Shown: positions 44,268 to 54,158 of the stretch, one piece after another | Layout: each line of letters starts with the position of its first letter | Position numbering within the stretch: position 1 is the first letter of the stretch | Assembly: GCF_000513095.1 (NCBI RefSeq) | Contig: NZ_BAUT01000004.1 | Location: 54,563 to 118,562 of the forward strand | Length of the DNA: 64,000 bases | Source of the DNA: Halalkalibacter wakoensis JCM 9140 | Lineage (GTDB): Bacteria; Bacillota; Bacilli; Bacillales; Bacillaceae_D | Direction: 5' to 3' | Translations under genes and position numbers: made by a program | The notes under the pieces: model-generated | What the model was told of the DNA's origin: nothing | What the model saw: the letters and a program-made list of their open reading frames with translations, nothing else | Database searches by the model: none

Positions 44268-45401
44268 ATGATTCAAGCACATGGAGGCACATTAATTAAC
44301 CGTTTTGATCAATCTTATGACACATCAGCTATAACAAAAGAAATAGCATTAGATTCTTTTTCACTATCTGATTTAGAATTGATTGGAATTGGAGGATTCA
44401 GTCCGTTAACAGGGTTTTTAGGAAAAGAAGATTATGAGTCTGTTGTCCAAAACATGCGTCTAGCTAATGGGACTGTTTGGAGCATTCCCATTACATTACC
44501 AGTTACAGAAGAAAAGGCAGCTGATCTTGTTGTAGGGGAAAAAGCGAAGCTTATTTTTGATGGAGATGTATATGGCGTAATCGACATTGCTGATATTTAT
44601 ACACCTAATAAGCAAGTAGAAGCAGAAAAAGTTTACCGGGCAAGTGATGATGCACATCCAGGCGTGAAAAAAATGTTTGAACGTCCAAATGTGTATGTTG
44701 GTGGGGAAATCACGTTGACGAAACGTGTTCAACATGAACGTTTTGAAACCTATTACCTAGATCCTAAAGAAACTCGTGCAAAGTTTGAAGAGTTAGGATG
44801 GAAACGAATTGTAGGGTTCCAAACGCGTAACCCTGTTCATCGTGCGCATGAATATATTCAGAAGTCAGCACTTGAGATTGTGGATGGGTTGTTTTTAAAT
44901 CCACTTGTCGGTGAAACCAAGTCGGATGATATTCCAGCAGATGTTCGTATGGAAAGCTATGAAGTATTGCTTGAGAAGTATTATCCGAAAAACCGAGTGT
45001 TTTTAGCGGTTTTCCCAGCTGCTATGCGTTATGCTGGTCCGCGTGAAGCAATATTCCATGCAATTGTTCGTCAAAATTATGGTTGTACTCATTTTATTGT
45101 TGGGCGTGATCACGCTGGTGTTGGTGATTATTATGGAACGTATGATGCACAATTAATTTTCTCTGAGTTTGAAGAAGGAGAATTGGAAATTAATCCATTG
45201 TTCTTTGAACATAGTTTCTTTTGCAAGGCTTGTGGAAACATGGCATCTACAAAAACGTGCCCTCATGGTAAAGACGATCATGTTGTCCTTTCAGGTACTA
45301 AGGTTCGTCAAATGTTATCTGAAGGTGTTGTACCGCCTCCGGAATTTAGTAGACGTGAAGTCGTTGAAGTATTAATTCGTGGCATGAAAGTTCATGCATA
45401 G
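44268..45401 (+). CDS. sat: Sulfate adenylyltransferase (Sat)
   Basis: 377 residues. Makes APS from ATP and sulfate. The nucleotide-binding HxxH motif is in [12 protein letters not shown] (His191, His194); [17 protein letters not shown] follows, and a probable zinc-binding knot [16 protein letters not shown] lies near the C-terminus. AAAGGGAG precedes the ATG. Second step gene between cysH and cysC; the sulfate permease cysP found between cysH and sat in B. subtilis is missing. Confidence 0.95.
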   Translation: MIQAHGGTLINRFDQSYDTSAITKEIALDSFSLSDLELIGIGGFSPLTGFLGKEDYESVVQNMRLANGTVWSIPITLPVTEEKAADLVVGEKAKLIFDGDVYGVIDIADIYTPNKQVEAEKVYRASDDAHPGVKKMFERPNVYVGGEITLTKRVQHERFETYYLDPKETRAKFEELGWKRIVGFQTRNPVHRAHEYIQKSALEIVDGLFLNPLVGETKSDDIPADVRMESYEVLLEKYYPKNRVFLAVFPAAMRYAGPREAIFHAIVRQNYGCTHFIVGRDHAGVGDYYGTYDAQLIFSEFEEGELEINPLFFEHSFFCKACGNMASTKTCPHGKDDHVVLSGTKVRQMLSEGVVPPPEFSRREVVEVLIRGMKVHA

Positions 45402-45557
45402 TAGATAGTACTCAGTCGAACTGAATCGACAATGGATCTAATACTTCCTAAAGTACGGGATACGTTGTTGTTTGCTGGAGCGATTGTTGAAGCTAAAATA
45501 GCTTATCAATCGCTTTTCTTTTTAACATACATGAACTTATTTAAGGGGGAAATAGCT

Positions 45558-46151
45558 TTGACGAATAACATTGTTTGGCATGAGACAACCATTAAAAAAG
45601 AAGAACGTCAAGAACGCAACGGGCATAAAAGTGCCATTTTGTGGTTTACAGGTCTTTCCGGGGCAGGAAAGTCAACATTAGCAAATGCTTTAGAGCAGCA
45701 ACTGTTTCAACAAGGGAAAACAAGTTACGTATTGGATGGGGATAATGTTCGCCATGGGTTAAATAAAGGTCTAGGTTTTAGTGACGAAGATCGTAAAGAA
45801 AACATTAGACGAATTGGTGAGGTAGCAAAACTTTTTGTTGATGCAGGTACCATTGTTTGCACGGCGTTTATCTCCCCATTTAAAGAAGATCGGAATCGCG
45901 TGCGTGAATTAGTGGAAGAGGGAGAGTTTATTGAGGTGTATGTGCGCTGTTCCTTAGAAGCTTGCGAACAACGTGATCCTAAAGGACTATATAAAAAGGC
46001 ACGGTCGGGAGAAATTCCAGAGTTTACTGGTATTAGCTCGCCGTATGAAGAACCCAATGCAGCTGAAATTATTGTTGATTCAGATAAACAGACGGTTGAA
46101 GAATCTGTACAAGCGATTTTGGATTATTTAAAGGACAACAACATCATATAA
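45558..46151 (+). CDS. cysC: Adenylyl-sulfate kinase CysC
   Basis: 197 residues, the same as B. subtilis CysC. P-loop [11 protein letters not shown], then [21 protein letters not shown] and the lid region [12 protein letters not shown]. It phosphorylates APS to PAPS. The start is a TTG at 45558: AAGGGGGA (45543-45550) is 7 bases upstream and the resulting [10 protein letters not shown] matches family N-termini, unlike the upstream extension of the open frame. It closes the operon before a terminator. Confidence 0.93.
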   Translation: MTNNIVWHETTIKKEERQERNGHKSAILWFTGLSGAGKSTLANALEQQLFQQGKTSYVLDGDNVRHGLNKGLGFSDEDRKENIRRIGEVAKLFVDAGTIVCTAFISPFKEDRNRVRELVEEGEFIEVYVRCSLEACEQRDPKGLYKKARSGEIPEFTGISSPYEEPNAAEIIVDSDKQTVEESVQAILDYLKDNNII

Positions 46152-46152
46152 G

Positions 46153-46219
46153 AAGTCAGACCCTCAGTATTTCCTACTACATCTATTCGTAGCAAGACAC
46201 TGAAGGGTCTGGCTTTTTA
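46153..46219 (+). terminator. Terminator of the sulfate assimilation operon
   Basis: AAGTCAGACCCTCAGT pairs with ACTGAAGGGTCTGGCTT with one bulge, followed by TTTTTA. Confidence 0.75.
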
Positions 46220-46274
46220 CATTCTCATGTTGCTCTTGTTTTTTATCTTTTTGTTGATGATCATACCTTAGTGG

Positions 46275-48179
46275 TTAGTTGGCAATAGATTGCAATGCTT
46301 TAGCGATATCAATCTCACCAAAACCGTAGTATGGATCATGTCCATCTGTTCCTAAGTCTTTGGCTGTTGATCTTATAACATTGTACACTTCTTCGTTTGA
46401 TAATTCAGGACGTAACGAACGAATCAATCCCGCTAAGCCTGCAACGTGAGGAGCGGCCATCGAAGTCCCTGACATGACGACATAGTTGTTATCAGGAAAT
46501 AAGCTTGGAATGTGCTCACCAGGTGCTGTTACATCTACATGATCTCCGTAATTAGAGAAGAAAGCTCGATTTCTAGCATCATTAACTGCTCCGACAGTGA
46601 ACACTTCCTCATATTGAGCAGGGTACATCGGGTCTTGCACATTATCATTTCCTGAAGCTGCAATTAAGACGACATCCTGTTCATATGCATAACGAATAGC
46701 ATCATGCAACAACTCAGATGGATAATAATCACCAAGACTCATGTTAATAACGTCAGCCCCCTGATCTACAGCCCAATAAATTCCTTTCGCTACCTCATAT
46801 GATGAACCTTCTCCTTCATCGTTCAGAACTTTTACAGGAAGGATCGTGCTATCCCAAGAGATTCCAGCTATTCCGGTAACGTTGTTTGTTAACGCTGCAG
46901 CTACACCAGCTACATGTGTTCCATGTCCATGAGCATCAGAAAAATCGGTATTATCATCAAAAGCGTTATAGCCAGGGCCTAATTTTTCTGCAATGTCGAG
47001 GTGATTCGGGTCAACTCCTGTATCTAAAATAGCTATTTTAACACCTTGGCCACCTGTTAAGTTCCATCCTTCATGAATCTCTATTTGATCTAAATTCCAT
47101 TGATATGGCTCAAAAAATTCATCGTTTGGAGTAGTCGTTAACACATTTTGCTGCACACCTTCAGCATGCCTTGGTGTTTGATGAGGTGCTTCTTCTGCTT
47201 CTCTGTTTGTTGTTCGTGGAGCTTGATTTCTTGTTTCGTTCGGATCTGTAGAGAATAAAATGACTTGTTTGGTCATCTTATAATTTGGTTCCACAATAGC
47301 TAAATCGTATTCTAATCTTAATCTTCTTACCAGCTGTTCCGTTGTTTCTCTCGTTGATTCAACGACAAATAAAGGATTATTGTCTTCTTTTATTTCAAGG
47401 TCCTGATTTTCACTAAACCATGTCGTAGCAAATTCAGGATGTTTAAACTTAATAACAGCTTGATGTTCATAGAAAGGTTGTTGCAACTGTTCAGGTTTAT
47501 GCTCGTCGGAGTGAACAACAATTTGCCATCCTAATTCAGGAACCGTTTCTGCTTCTAATTTTTCTGGTATGTCTGCGGTTGTTTCCCAGTCAACTTCTGG
47601 GTCAGCGCCTGATACAAAAAACGTTCCATTTGCATCAGCAACAGAAGCTAGCCCTTTCACAAATGATTTCACAAAAGATAAGTCGATCTCACCAAGCACC
47701 ATTCGACCATCGTTTAATTCTTCACCCATTAACATATATTGACGCCCATCAACAGAATAAGGATCCGAAAAGCGACTAGCCATATGGGTGTGTGTAACTT
47801 TTGAAGGATCTAGCCTCTCCATTTCTCCTATAGCTGTAATGACTTTATCTTCTTTCATTACCGCAAATCCATGAAAATGAGGGTGCTCGTTTACTTCTTC
47901 AGCAAAGCGTGTCTGGAGCTCTTGATTGTTTAAGTCTTGATTAGACCATCGTTGCATTTGAGCGGATAACTGCTTTAAAAACATGGATGTTGTCATCGAT
48001 AAGTCTTCTGCCATTAAATGGTTCATTGCAGAGACTTCAAGCTCTTGTGGAATTTGCTTTGTTTCAAACGAGTATTGATAATCATCGATTAATGCCCGTC
48101 CGATAATGGCTAAACCTATTCCGACAAGACCAACTATTAACACGGTTCGTGCCATTCTCCATAACATGTATGTGATCAT
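46275..48179 (-). CDS. Membrane-anchored S8 subtilisin-family protease with an N-terminal sensor-like domain
   Basis: 634 residues. One N-terminal membrane segment (about 9-30), then an outer helix-plus-beta domain (50-225) resembling Cache-type sensor folds, a propeptide-like module (240-303, AVIKFKHPEF...LAIVEPNYK), a polar linker, and a subtilisin domain from 355 on. The catalytic triad is Asp386 (ILDTGVD), His419 (HGHGTHVAG) and Ser573 (SGTSMAAPH), with oxyanion Asn511. All key residues are present. It probably works on the outer face of the membrane. The substrate is unknown. GAAAGGAATG precedes the ATG. Confidence 0.9.
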   Translation of the reverse strand: MITYMLWRMARTVLIVGLVGIGLAIIGRALIDDYQYSFETKQIPQELEVSAMNHLMAEDLSMTTSMFLKQLSAQMQRWSNQDLNNQELQTRFAEEVNEHPHFHGFAVMKEDKVITAIGEMERLDPSKVTHTHMASRFSDPYSVDGRQYMLMGEELNDGRMVLGEIDLSFVKSFVKGLASVADANGTFFVSGADPEVDWETTADIPEKLEAETVPELGWQIVVHSDEHKPEQLQQPFYEHQAVIKFKHPEFATTWFSENQDLEIKEDNNPLFVVESTRETTEQLVRRLRLEYDLAIVEPNYKMTKQVILFSTDPNETRNQAPRTTNREAEEAPHQTPRHAEGVQQNVLTTTPNDEFFEPYQWNLDQIEIHEGWNLTGGQGVKIAILDTGVDPNHLDIAEKLGPGYNAFDDNTDFSDAHGHGTHVAGVAAALTNNVTGIAGISWDSTILPVKVLNDEGEGSSYEVAKGIYWAVDQGADVINMSLGDYYPSELLHDAIRYAYEQDVVLIAASGNDNVQDPMYPAQYEEVFTVGAVNDARNRAFFSNYGDHVDVTAPGEHIPSLFPDNNYVVMSGTSMAAPHVAGLAGLIRSLRPELSNEEVYNVIRSTAKDLGTDGHDPYYGFGEIDIAKALQSIAN

Positions 48180-48191
48180 TCCTTTCTAATT

Positions 48192-48740
48192 TCACTTAAA
48201 AAAGTAAGCCATAAATAACTCATCCTCATAGGTTCCATTAAGATAAGCTTGATCTTTCTGCTTTCCTTCGATAATAAAACCGGCCTTTTTATATAAATGA
48301 ATGGCGACTTCGTTTGAAGCGAACACGGTGAGGCAGAGCTTGTGTAATTGATGTCTCCTACACCAAGTTAAAGTATAATCCATAATTTGTTTCCCGATAC
48401 CTTTTCCTTGTGCATCTTCATGCAGCCATGTTCGGAAAAGTCCGGTATGGCGCTTCATCTCGAGCTCTCCTCGAATGACTCTTGCAATGCCTCTTACTGC
48501 ACCATCTATTTCCACTACGATATACATATGTCCGTTTCGTTTCATTTCTTCAATAAAGTTTTGTTCTTCTAATTTTGTACGGACACGTTCTTTTTGAATG
48601 TATACACCTTTGTTAATAATGGATGCTACGGAATAAAGAATATCATCAGCATCCTGTATGTGAGCCGGTCGGATAATAATCTTGGAATTGTCCTTTGCTG
48701 TGAACGTTCTATTTGGTAGTTCCTTGATATCCCTAGTCAT
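48192..48740 (-). CDS. GNAT family N-acetyltransferase
   Basis: 182 residues. Acetyl-CoA loop motif EDAQGKGIGKQIMDY, preceded by RTGLF-like HTGLFRTWLHE, and a C-terminal NEVAIHLYKKAGFI. Substrate unknown. The ATG at 48740 overlaps the end of the upstream deacetylase gene by 8 bases and is preceded by GGTGAGG, so the pair is translationally coupled. Confidence 0.85.
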   Translation of the reverse strand: MTRDIKELPNRTFTAKDNSKIIIRPAHIQDADDILYSVASIINKGVYIQKERVRTKLEEQNFIEEMKRNGHMYIVVEIDGAVRGIARVIRGELEMKRHTGLFRTWLHEDAQGKGIGKQIMDYTLTWCRRHQLHKLCLTVFASNEVAIHLYKKAGFIIEGKQKDQAYLNGTYEDELFMAYFFK

Positions 48741-49554
48741 CTTCCTCACCTTCCACTAATGGTTTCCAAAAATCGGAGTGGTCTTCATCTATATTGGTTT
48801 TTAATAAGTGAGAAGTTGGAACGATTGTTACCCCTTCTTTTTGAAACAAAGGAAGTGCTTCTTCAATCCCGGCAAACGTTTCATGACCTTTAATGCCGAC
48901 GTGTCCAATTGCAATAGAGTCATCATGCTTTTTTGCCATATTCAATAATGAGTTCATTTGTTTCAATACTTGTTGTTTTGAAGAATGAGTATCATCAAGG
49001 AAGATGCTTCTAGTCCCACATGGAATGTTCAGCTCACGAGCAATCTTTGGAATAACGGAAGCAGAGCTTGTTTTGCTGTCAATGACATACAATCCCTTTT
49101 CGGCCGCTACCTCTAAAATAACCCGAATAATTCGCTCATTCTCTACGATTTTTGAGCCCATATGATTATTAATGCCTTTTGCATGGGGAACATTTTCTAT
49201 CGCTGCTTCTATTCTTTTTCGTATTTCCTCATTCGACAGATCACTCGTAATGGCATTTGGACCTAACCATGATGCTTTCCCTATTTTCGGTTCCATGGGC
49301 ATATGAATAATAATTTCCAGTCCTTTTTCATGGGCTAGTTTTGCTTGTTCTGTTGATTGTTCCATAAATGGCATAATCGCGACCGTTACTGGAACATCTC
49401 CCGATAAAAAAGATGAAACTCCACGTACATCTCCACCAAAATCATCGATGATGATAGCAGCTTGATGGTCTGTGGCTGTAACAGCTAAGCTGTATGAAGG
49501 TGAACTAACAATTAGGCAAAGGAATAACGTGAGATATCCAACATAAAATCGCAT
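48733..49554 (-). CDS. Divergent polysaccharide deacetylase family protein (YibQ-like)
   Basis: 273 residues from ATG 49554 with a signal peptide (about 1-24). The core is the YibQ/DUF610 type: AAIIIDDFGGD at the start, VTVAIMPF, EIIIHMPMEPK, INNHMGS and IAIGHVGIKGHE. The fold is that of carbohydrate deacetylases; the DDFG and HMPME motifs are conserved, though activity is not shown for most members. The start is set by AAAAGGTGG upstream; an in-frame extension lacks a site. Confidence 0.85.
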   Translation of the reverse strand: MRFYVGYLTLFLCLIVSSPSYSLAVTATDHQAAIIIDDFGGDVRGVSSFLSGDVPVTVAIMPFMEQSTEQAKLAHEKGLEIIIHMPMEPKIGKASWLGPNAITSDLSNEEIRKRIEAAIENVPHAKGINNHMGSKIVENERIIRVILEVAAEKGLYVIDSKTSSASVIPKIARELNIPCGTRSIFLDDTHSSKQQVLKQMNSLLNMAKKHDDSIAIGHVGIKGHETFAGIEEALPLFQKEGVTIVPTSHLLKTNIDEDHSDFWKPLVEGEEDD

Positions 49555-49673
49555 ACGTAACCACCTTTTATCATTTACATATCTTTGTATGTAGTTTGTC
49601 AAACGACTTCATATTCTATGATAAAAAGAGGAGGTTTTTTGGAAAACTAAAAAAGAAACAGTAAAAAACGCAA

Positions 49674-49716
49674 AAAAAAACATGTCTAACGAGTAGTTGC
49701 TCGTCACACATGTTTT
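49674..49716 (-). terminator. Rho-independent terminator of tnrA
   Basis: On the minus strand AAACATGTGTGACGAGC pairs with GCTC...AGACATGTTT, and a U9 tract follows. The stem reaches into the last codons of tnrA. Confidence 0.85.
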
Positions 49717-50020
49717 ATTTACGAATATTAAATGCGGCATTAAGTTGCCCCCGAAGCATACGGTCACGCACTTCTTTCTTTTGCATTTGTTTTTGTTCCA
49801 TTTTTCGGATCTCGAACGTTTGCATACCATCTTCCATTTTGTTGGCAATATCTAATAGTCGTTCTACGTCAAGAAATGAATACTTTCGAGTACCGCCTTT
49901 TGATCTTTCGGGATAAATTAATTTTCTCTCTTCATAATAGCGTATTTTTCTCTCTGATAGGCCTGTAAGTTCACTAACAATTCCAATTGTAATCACTTTT
50001 TTATCTTTATATGATGACAC
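49715..50020 (-). CDS. tnrA: Nitrogen transcription regulator TnrA (MerR family)
   Basis: About 101 residues. The N-terminal winged helix matches TnrA closely ([55 protein letters not shown]), and the C-terminal [13 protein letters not shown] is the segment by which TnrA is captured by feedback-inhibited glutamine synthetase. The absence of a GlnA gene next to it favours TnrA over GlnR. GTG 50020 is chosen (AAGGGG 8 bases upstream). A perfect TnrA box lies upstream, indicating self-control. Confidence 0.9.
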   Translation of the reverse strand: MSSYKDKKVITIGIVSELTGLSERKIRYYEERKLIYPERSKGGTRKYSFLDVERLLDIANKMEDGMQTFEIRKMEQKQMQKKEVRDRMLRGQLNAAFNIRK

Positions 50021-50100
50021 CCATTCCACCCCTTGTTAAGTTAGAATGTTCTGATCTTTTTTATATCATAGCATAGAATCTTGTCATTTTGGGTTGTTAA

Positions 50101-50117
50101 TGTAAGGAAATCTTACA
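50101..50117. promoter_or_regulatory. TnrA/GlnR box between tnrA and cobA
   Basis: TGTAAGGAAATCTTACA matches the 17-bp consensus TGTNA-N7-TNACA as a complete palindrome. Located 81 bases upstream of tnrA, as expected for autoregulation, and 68 bases upstream of the cobA -35 box. Confidence 0.75.
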
Positions 50118-50184
50118 TACATAATTGAGAATGTAACAAAAAATGAATGCAAACTCTCCTTATATCACGAGAATACATTTATAA

Positions 50185-50213
50185 TTGAGTTACAAGAGTG
50201 GTTGTTATATAAT
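50185..50213 (+). promoter_or_regulatory. Sigma-A promoter of the siroheme operon
   Basis: TTGAGT (50185-50190), 17-base spacer, TATAAT (50208-50213), about 65 bases before the cobA ribosome-binding site. Confidence 0.65.
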
Positions 50214-50285
50214 TGATTAATCTTATAAAAAAGTCGGGAATTGATGGTTGGAAATAGAGAAAGTAGGAAGAGAAGGGGAATCAAG

Positions 50286-51752
50286 ATGAATGAAGGGTAT
50301 GTCTATTTAGTAGGAGCGGGTCCGGGCGATATTCGATTACTTACAGTAAAAGGTAAGCAATGTTTAGAAAAAGCCGATGTTATTTTATATGACCGACTAG
50401 TAAATCCATTGTTACTCGAAGTAACGAAACCAGGTGCAGAGATGGTTTATTGTGGAAAATTACCTGATCGCCACTTGCTTCGTCAGGAAGCGATAAATGA
50501 TTTGCTAGTAAAATATGCACAAGAAGGAAAGAACGTTGTCAGATTAAAAGGAGGAGACCCGAGTGTTTATGGCCGTGTTGGAGAGGAAGCTGCTGCACTA
50601 GAAGAAGCTGGGATTTCCTATGAAATTGTTCCGGGAATTACAGCGAGTATCGGGGCATCAACATATGCAGGTGTTCCTGTTACACATCGTGATTATGGTG
50701 CTTCTTTTGCAATTGTGACAGGTCACGACAAATCACCAACGGGCCAGCCTATTATTGATTGGAAAGGGTTAGCTACAGGAATTGATACAATTGCATTTTA
50801 TATGGGGGTAAAAAATCTACCATATATATGTGAGCAGTTAATTCACTTTGGACGAGATCCTAAAACTCCAGTTCTATTGGTACAATGGGGTACTGTTGGT
50901 AAGCAAAAAACATTAAGCGGAGACTTAGAAACCATTGCAGATCTCGTTAAGAAAGAAAAGTTTTCAAACCCAGCCATTACTTTAGTTGGACAAGTTGCAA
51001 AATTGCGTACAAAGGAAAGTTGGTTTGAAAGACAGCCATTGTTTGGAGAGCATATACTATTTGGACGAACGACTGAAGGAGCAAGTGAAATTGCAAACGA
51101 ATTAGTCAAACTGGGAGCAGATGTGTTTGAATATCCACGTTTTGTGACGAAGCACGCTAAACTTGAACAAAGCATTTCGTTTTCAAATTATGATCAAATT
51201 ATATTTCATTCACCGAAGTCTGTTCAATGGTTTTTTGCTCAGTTAAAAATGAATCATATTGATATTCGTTCCATACAAGCTCAGCTTTTTGGTGCCTCTA
51301 AAAAGTCAAGAAGAGAAATTGAGTCATTTGCCTGTTCAGCATTTCCAGTTCAGGAGATGATGGACAGCAATAAGCGTTTAGTTGTTGGTTCTACTAATTG
51401 GTCAACAAAGGAACAAAAAAGGAATGAGCTCTATGGAGACCATGACTTTGTTGTTTCACATGTGGATGAAATTATCGAGCAATCCAACTTTACTTGTCAG
51501 CGAATTCTTGATGAAGATCGGGTTGATACGATTGTTTTCCCAAGTGCTGAAGCTGTTAAGGTCGTAACAGATCAAATTGCTACTCTTGGTGAAACACCAA
51601 GCACGTTATGTGATCGAGCAAAAATCATTTGTTTTGGGTCAGAATCAAAAAAAGCTGCTGAAGATTTAGGATACCGAGTGGATTTCATGATGAATGAGCC
51701 CTCTAAAGATGAATTAATTCAAATAGTAAAAGATATTGCAAAAAGTAGGTGA
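50286..51752 (+). CDS. cobA: Uroporphyrinogen-III C-methyltransferase fused to a HemD-like domain
   Basis: 488 residues. Residues 1-245 are a complete SUMT enzyme: YLVGAGPGDIRLLTVKG, VILYDRLVNP, VVRLKGGDPSVYGR and VPGITA, with PVTHRDYG. It makes precorrin-2 for siroheme. Residues about 255-485 resemble uroporphyrinogen-III synthase (HemD), with a GRTTEGASEIANEL opening and a DTIVFPSAEAVKV segment; the similarity is loose and activity uncertain. AAGGGGAA precedes the ATG. The fusion is longer than the stand-alone SUMT (YlnD) of B. subtilis; sirB and sirC follow directly. Confidence 0.85.
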   Translation: MNEGYVYLVGAGPGDIRLLTVKGKQCLEKADVILYDRLVNPLLLEVTKPGAEMVYCGKLPDRHLLRQEAINDLLVKYAQEGKNVVRLKGGDPSVYGRVGEEAAALEEAGISYEIVPGITASIGASTYAGVPVTHRDYGASFAIVTGHDKSPTGQPIIDWKGLATGIDTIAFYMGVKNLPYICEQLIHFGRDPKTPVLLVQWGTVGKQKTLSGDLETIADLVKKEKFSNPAITLVGQVAKLRTKESWFERQPLFGEHILFGRTTEGASEIANELVKLGADVFEYPRFVTKHAKLEQSISFSNYDQIIFHSPKSVQWFFAQLKMNHIDIRSIQAQLFGASKKSRREIESFACSAFPVQEMMDSNKRLVVGSTNWSTKEQKRNELYGDHDFVVSHVDEIIEQSNFTCQRILDEDRVDTIVFPSAEAVKVVTDQIATLGETPSTLCDRAKIICFGSESKKAAEDLGYRVDFMMNEPSKDELIQIVKDIAKSR

Positions 51753-51756
51753 ATGT

Positions 51757-52592
51757 ATGCAAGCTATTTTGTACGTAGGTCATGGTAGTCGAGTTCAAGC
51801 TGGGAATGAAGAGCTCTTATCGTTTGTTACAAAAGCAAAAGAGCAACATCCAAATATTGAAATTCAAGAGTGTTGTTTTTTGGAGCTTGCTGAACCGACG
51901 ATTGAGGAAGGGGTTCAAGCATGTATCAATCAAGGCGCCACTAAAATTGCGGTTGTGCCCTTGCTTTTGCTAACAGCCATGCATGCAAAGGTAGACATTC
52001 CAGATGAGATTAATAAAATGAAGAAAAAGTATACAAACGTAACATTTTCGTATGGGCGTCCGATTGGAATAGAGTCGACTGTTATAACCATAATTAAAGA
52101 TCGACTGCGGTCGGCAGGATTTGACTTTTCTGACCGTCGTCCTAAATATGAGGAGCGTAAGCCGATTTCCATTCTTTTAGTTGGGAGAGGGAGTAGTGAT
52201 CCCGACCAGACTAGTGATTTAATGAAGATTGCTCGTCTTGTTTGGGAATATGTCCCTGTCGATGAAGTCGATGTATGTTTTTAGCAGCAACTAGGCCAAA
52301 TGTAGAAGAGGGCTTAGTGAGAATGAATCGTCTTCCGAACGATAAAGTGTATGTTGTTCCTTACTTATTGTTTACAGGAGTGTTAATGAATGATTTACAA
52401 AAAATGTTAGATGATTGGTCGGATGAAACAGAAAAAGAATTTATTCTCTGTGATTATTTAGGATTTGATGATCAATTGATTTCAGTTTTAGGAACTCGTG
52501 TACAAGAGGTTTTAGATGAAAATGTTCGAGTAAATTGTGACACTTGCTCGTTTCGTGTTCGGATTGATGAAAGAAGTGCTCAGTCATCATGA
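51757..52592 (+). CDS. sirB: Sirohydrochlorin ferrochelatase SirB (one frameshift)
   Basis: About 278 residues when joined. It inserts iron into sirohydrochlorin. The CbiX-type motif YVGHGSR (His near residue 9) opens the protein, and a second half-domain begins with LLVGRGSSDPDQ. The frame breaks at TGTTTTTAGC (52276-52284); one extra T gives DVCFLAATRP and runs to 52592. ATG 51757 lies 4 bases after the cobA stop with AGGTGA as its site. Equivalent to ylnE. Confidence 0.88.
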
Positions 52593-53212
52593 GTCACCTT
52601 TCTATTATGTTAAAGCTTGATACAAAAAGAGCGGCAGTCATTGGTGGCGGTTCTGTTGCGGCAAGGCATATCCCAAAATTATTGGAACTTGGAATAAAAG
52701 AAGTAAACCTATATGCCCCGACAATTGATTCCAAGCTAGAACAATTTATAGAAAATCCACAATTTCATTGGGTAAAAGGTTCTGTTGAGTCACATGCTTA
52801 TTTTGATGAGGAACTTCTGTTCTTCCTTACGAATAATCCAGAGCTTCATTTGGCTCTTTTTGAGAAAAAGAAGCCTTATCAACTCGTTTATTTTGCAGAT
52901 GACTCTTCTTTAAGTGACTTTCATTTTCCCTTAACTGTACAAAGAGGTTCTCTTTCAGTGTCATTGTCAACTGGAGGAGCTAGCCCTACGTATGGAAAAA
53001 AACTGATGAAAAAAGTAGAAGGCATACTACCTGAAACAATTGAAGACGATCTACTCTTTTTGGAGAAGGCACGAAAACAAGTGTTAAATAGTCAATTGGA
53101 TCAGCTGAAAAGAAGAGAAATTTTGCGTTCTTGTGCATCGGCTTCTTTCTTACAAAGTTCCAATCGTGAAGAACTATTACAAAAGTTAATCAACAAAGCA
53201 AATAAAAAGTAA
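52589..53212 (+). CDS. sirC: Precorrin-2 dehydrogenase SirC (YlnF)
   Basis: 207 residues. An N-terminal NAD-binding fold (AAVIGGGSVAARHIPKLLELG) is followed by the SirC/Met8-type LSVSLSTGGASPTYGKKL and a helical C-terminus. Oxidises precorrin-2 to sirohydrochlorin. Its ATG overlaps the sirB stop (ATGA). Last gene of the siroheme operon, which supplies the cofactor of sulfite reductase. Confidence 0.9.
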   Translation: MSHLSIMLKLDTKRAAVIGGGSVAARHIPKLLELGIKEVNLYAPTIDSKLEQFIENPQFHWVKGSVESHAYFDEELLFFLTNNPELHLALFEKKKPYQLVYFADDSSLSDFHFPLTVQRGSLSVSLSTGGASPTYGKKLMKKVEGILPETIEDDLLFLEKARKQVLNSQLDQLKRREILRSCASASFLQSSNREELLQKLINKANKK

Positions 53213-53230
53213 GAGTGCTAATTTACTCAA

Positions 53231-53270
53231 AAAAGAAGAACCATTCGAAAGTGGAATGGTTCTTCTTTTT
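53231..53270. terminator. Bidirectional terminator between sirC and folE2
   Basis: AAAAGAAGAACCATTC (53231-53246) and GAATGGTTCTTCTTTT form a perfect stem around GAAAGTG, with A and T tracts on the two sides. Confidence 0.9.
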
Positions 53271-53273
53271 ATA

Positions 53274-54158
53274 TTATTTTGTATAGCTCAATTTAGCGAT
53301 CGCATCATGTTGATGAATCGATTCTTCGTTGCGGCATTGCACTTCAAATGAGCGAATCGCTTCGTGCTCATATAAATCAGCAGCAACAAGACGAACAAGG
53401 TCTTCTACAAAGCGAGGGTTTTCGTACGCTCTCTCCGTAACGGCTTTTTCATCTGGACGTTTTAAGACTGGGAAAAGAATCGAACTCGCATTGCTTTCCG
53501 CAGCTTCTAAAAGAACCGTTTTCCAATCTGCTTCATACGCATCATCGACGGTTACCGTCATTGTCACGAAACTACGCTGATTATGGGCACTATACTCACT
53601 AATTTCTTTTGAACAAGGACAAAGTGTTGTAACAGCTCCTGTTAATGTGATAATCGACGTATAGCCTTTATCTTCATCAAATGTTACATCATACGTTACA
53701 TCAGCATGAGCCATTCCTTCTTTTTCCATTGCAGGGCTTGTCTTTGTAAAAAACCAAGGGAATGTTACACGGACATTGGCAGCTCTTTGTTTCATTTCAC
53801 GAGCAAGAATGGCCGTGAATTCTCGTAATGTTTGATCTGTTAATAAATGTGATTGGAAGAACAAATGAAGTTGCTCTGTTAAGCGACTCATGTTAATCCC
53901 TTTAAAATTTTGATCAAGGCTTGTTGTTAGGGCGAATGTTGCTGTCGTCGTTTGAGTCGTTGGTGCAAGCTCCGATTCAATCATGACCGGATACTTGACT
54001 TCAGAAATCCCGACTTGTTGAATTGGAAAATAAAAATCATCTGGTTTATTTTGTAAGTCTGGCATCTTCTCTTTATCGGTTGGCTTTGTTCCTATAATTG
54101 GATCAACTGTCCCGAAATGGCGATGACGCTCAGCTTTAGGTGGTAACGAACGTTTCAT
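53274..54158 (-). CDS. folE2: GTP cyclohydrolase FolE2 (type IB)
   Basis: 294 residues. First step of folate synthesis. GCYH-IB features are present: metal-binding Cys in TTLCPCSKEIS, followed by SAHNQRS, and the conserved MSRLTEQLHLFF. This form works without zinc and in B. subtilis (YciA) is made under zinc limitation through Zur. I looked for a Zur box upstream and saw none. AGGAGTG precedes the ATG. Confidence 0.93.
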   Translation of the reverse strand: MKRSLPPKAERHRHFGTVDPIIGTKPTDKEKMPDLQNKPDDFYFPIQQVGISEVKYPVMIESELAPTTQTTTATFALTTSLDQNFKGINMSRLTEQLHLFFQSHLLTDQTLREFTAILAREMKQRAANVRVTFPWFFTKTSPAMEKEGMAHADVTYDVTFDEDKGYTSIITLTGAVTTLCPCSKEISEYSAHNQRSFVTMTVTVDDAYEADWKTVLLEAAESNASSILFPVLKRPDEKAVTERAYENPRFVEDLVRLVAADLYEHEAIRSFEVQCRNEESIHQHDAIAKLSYTK

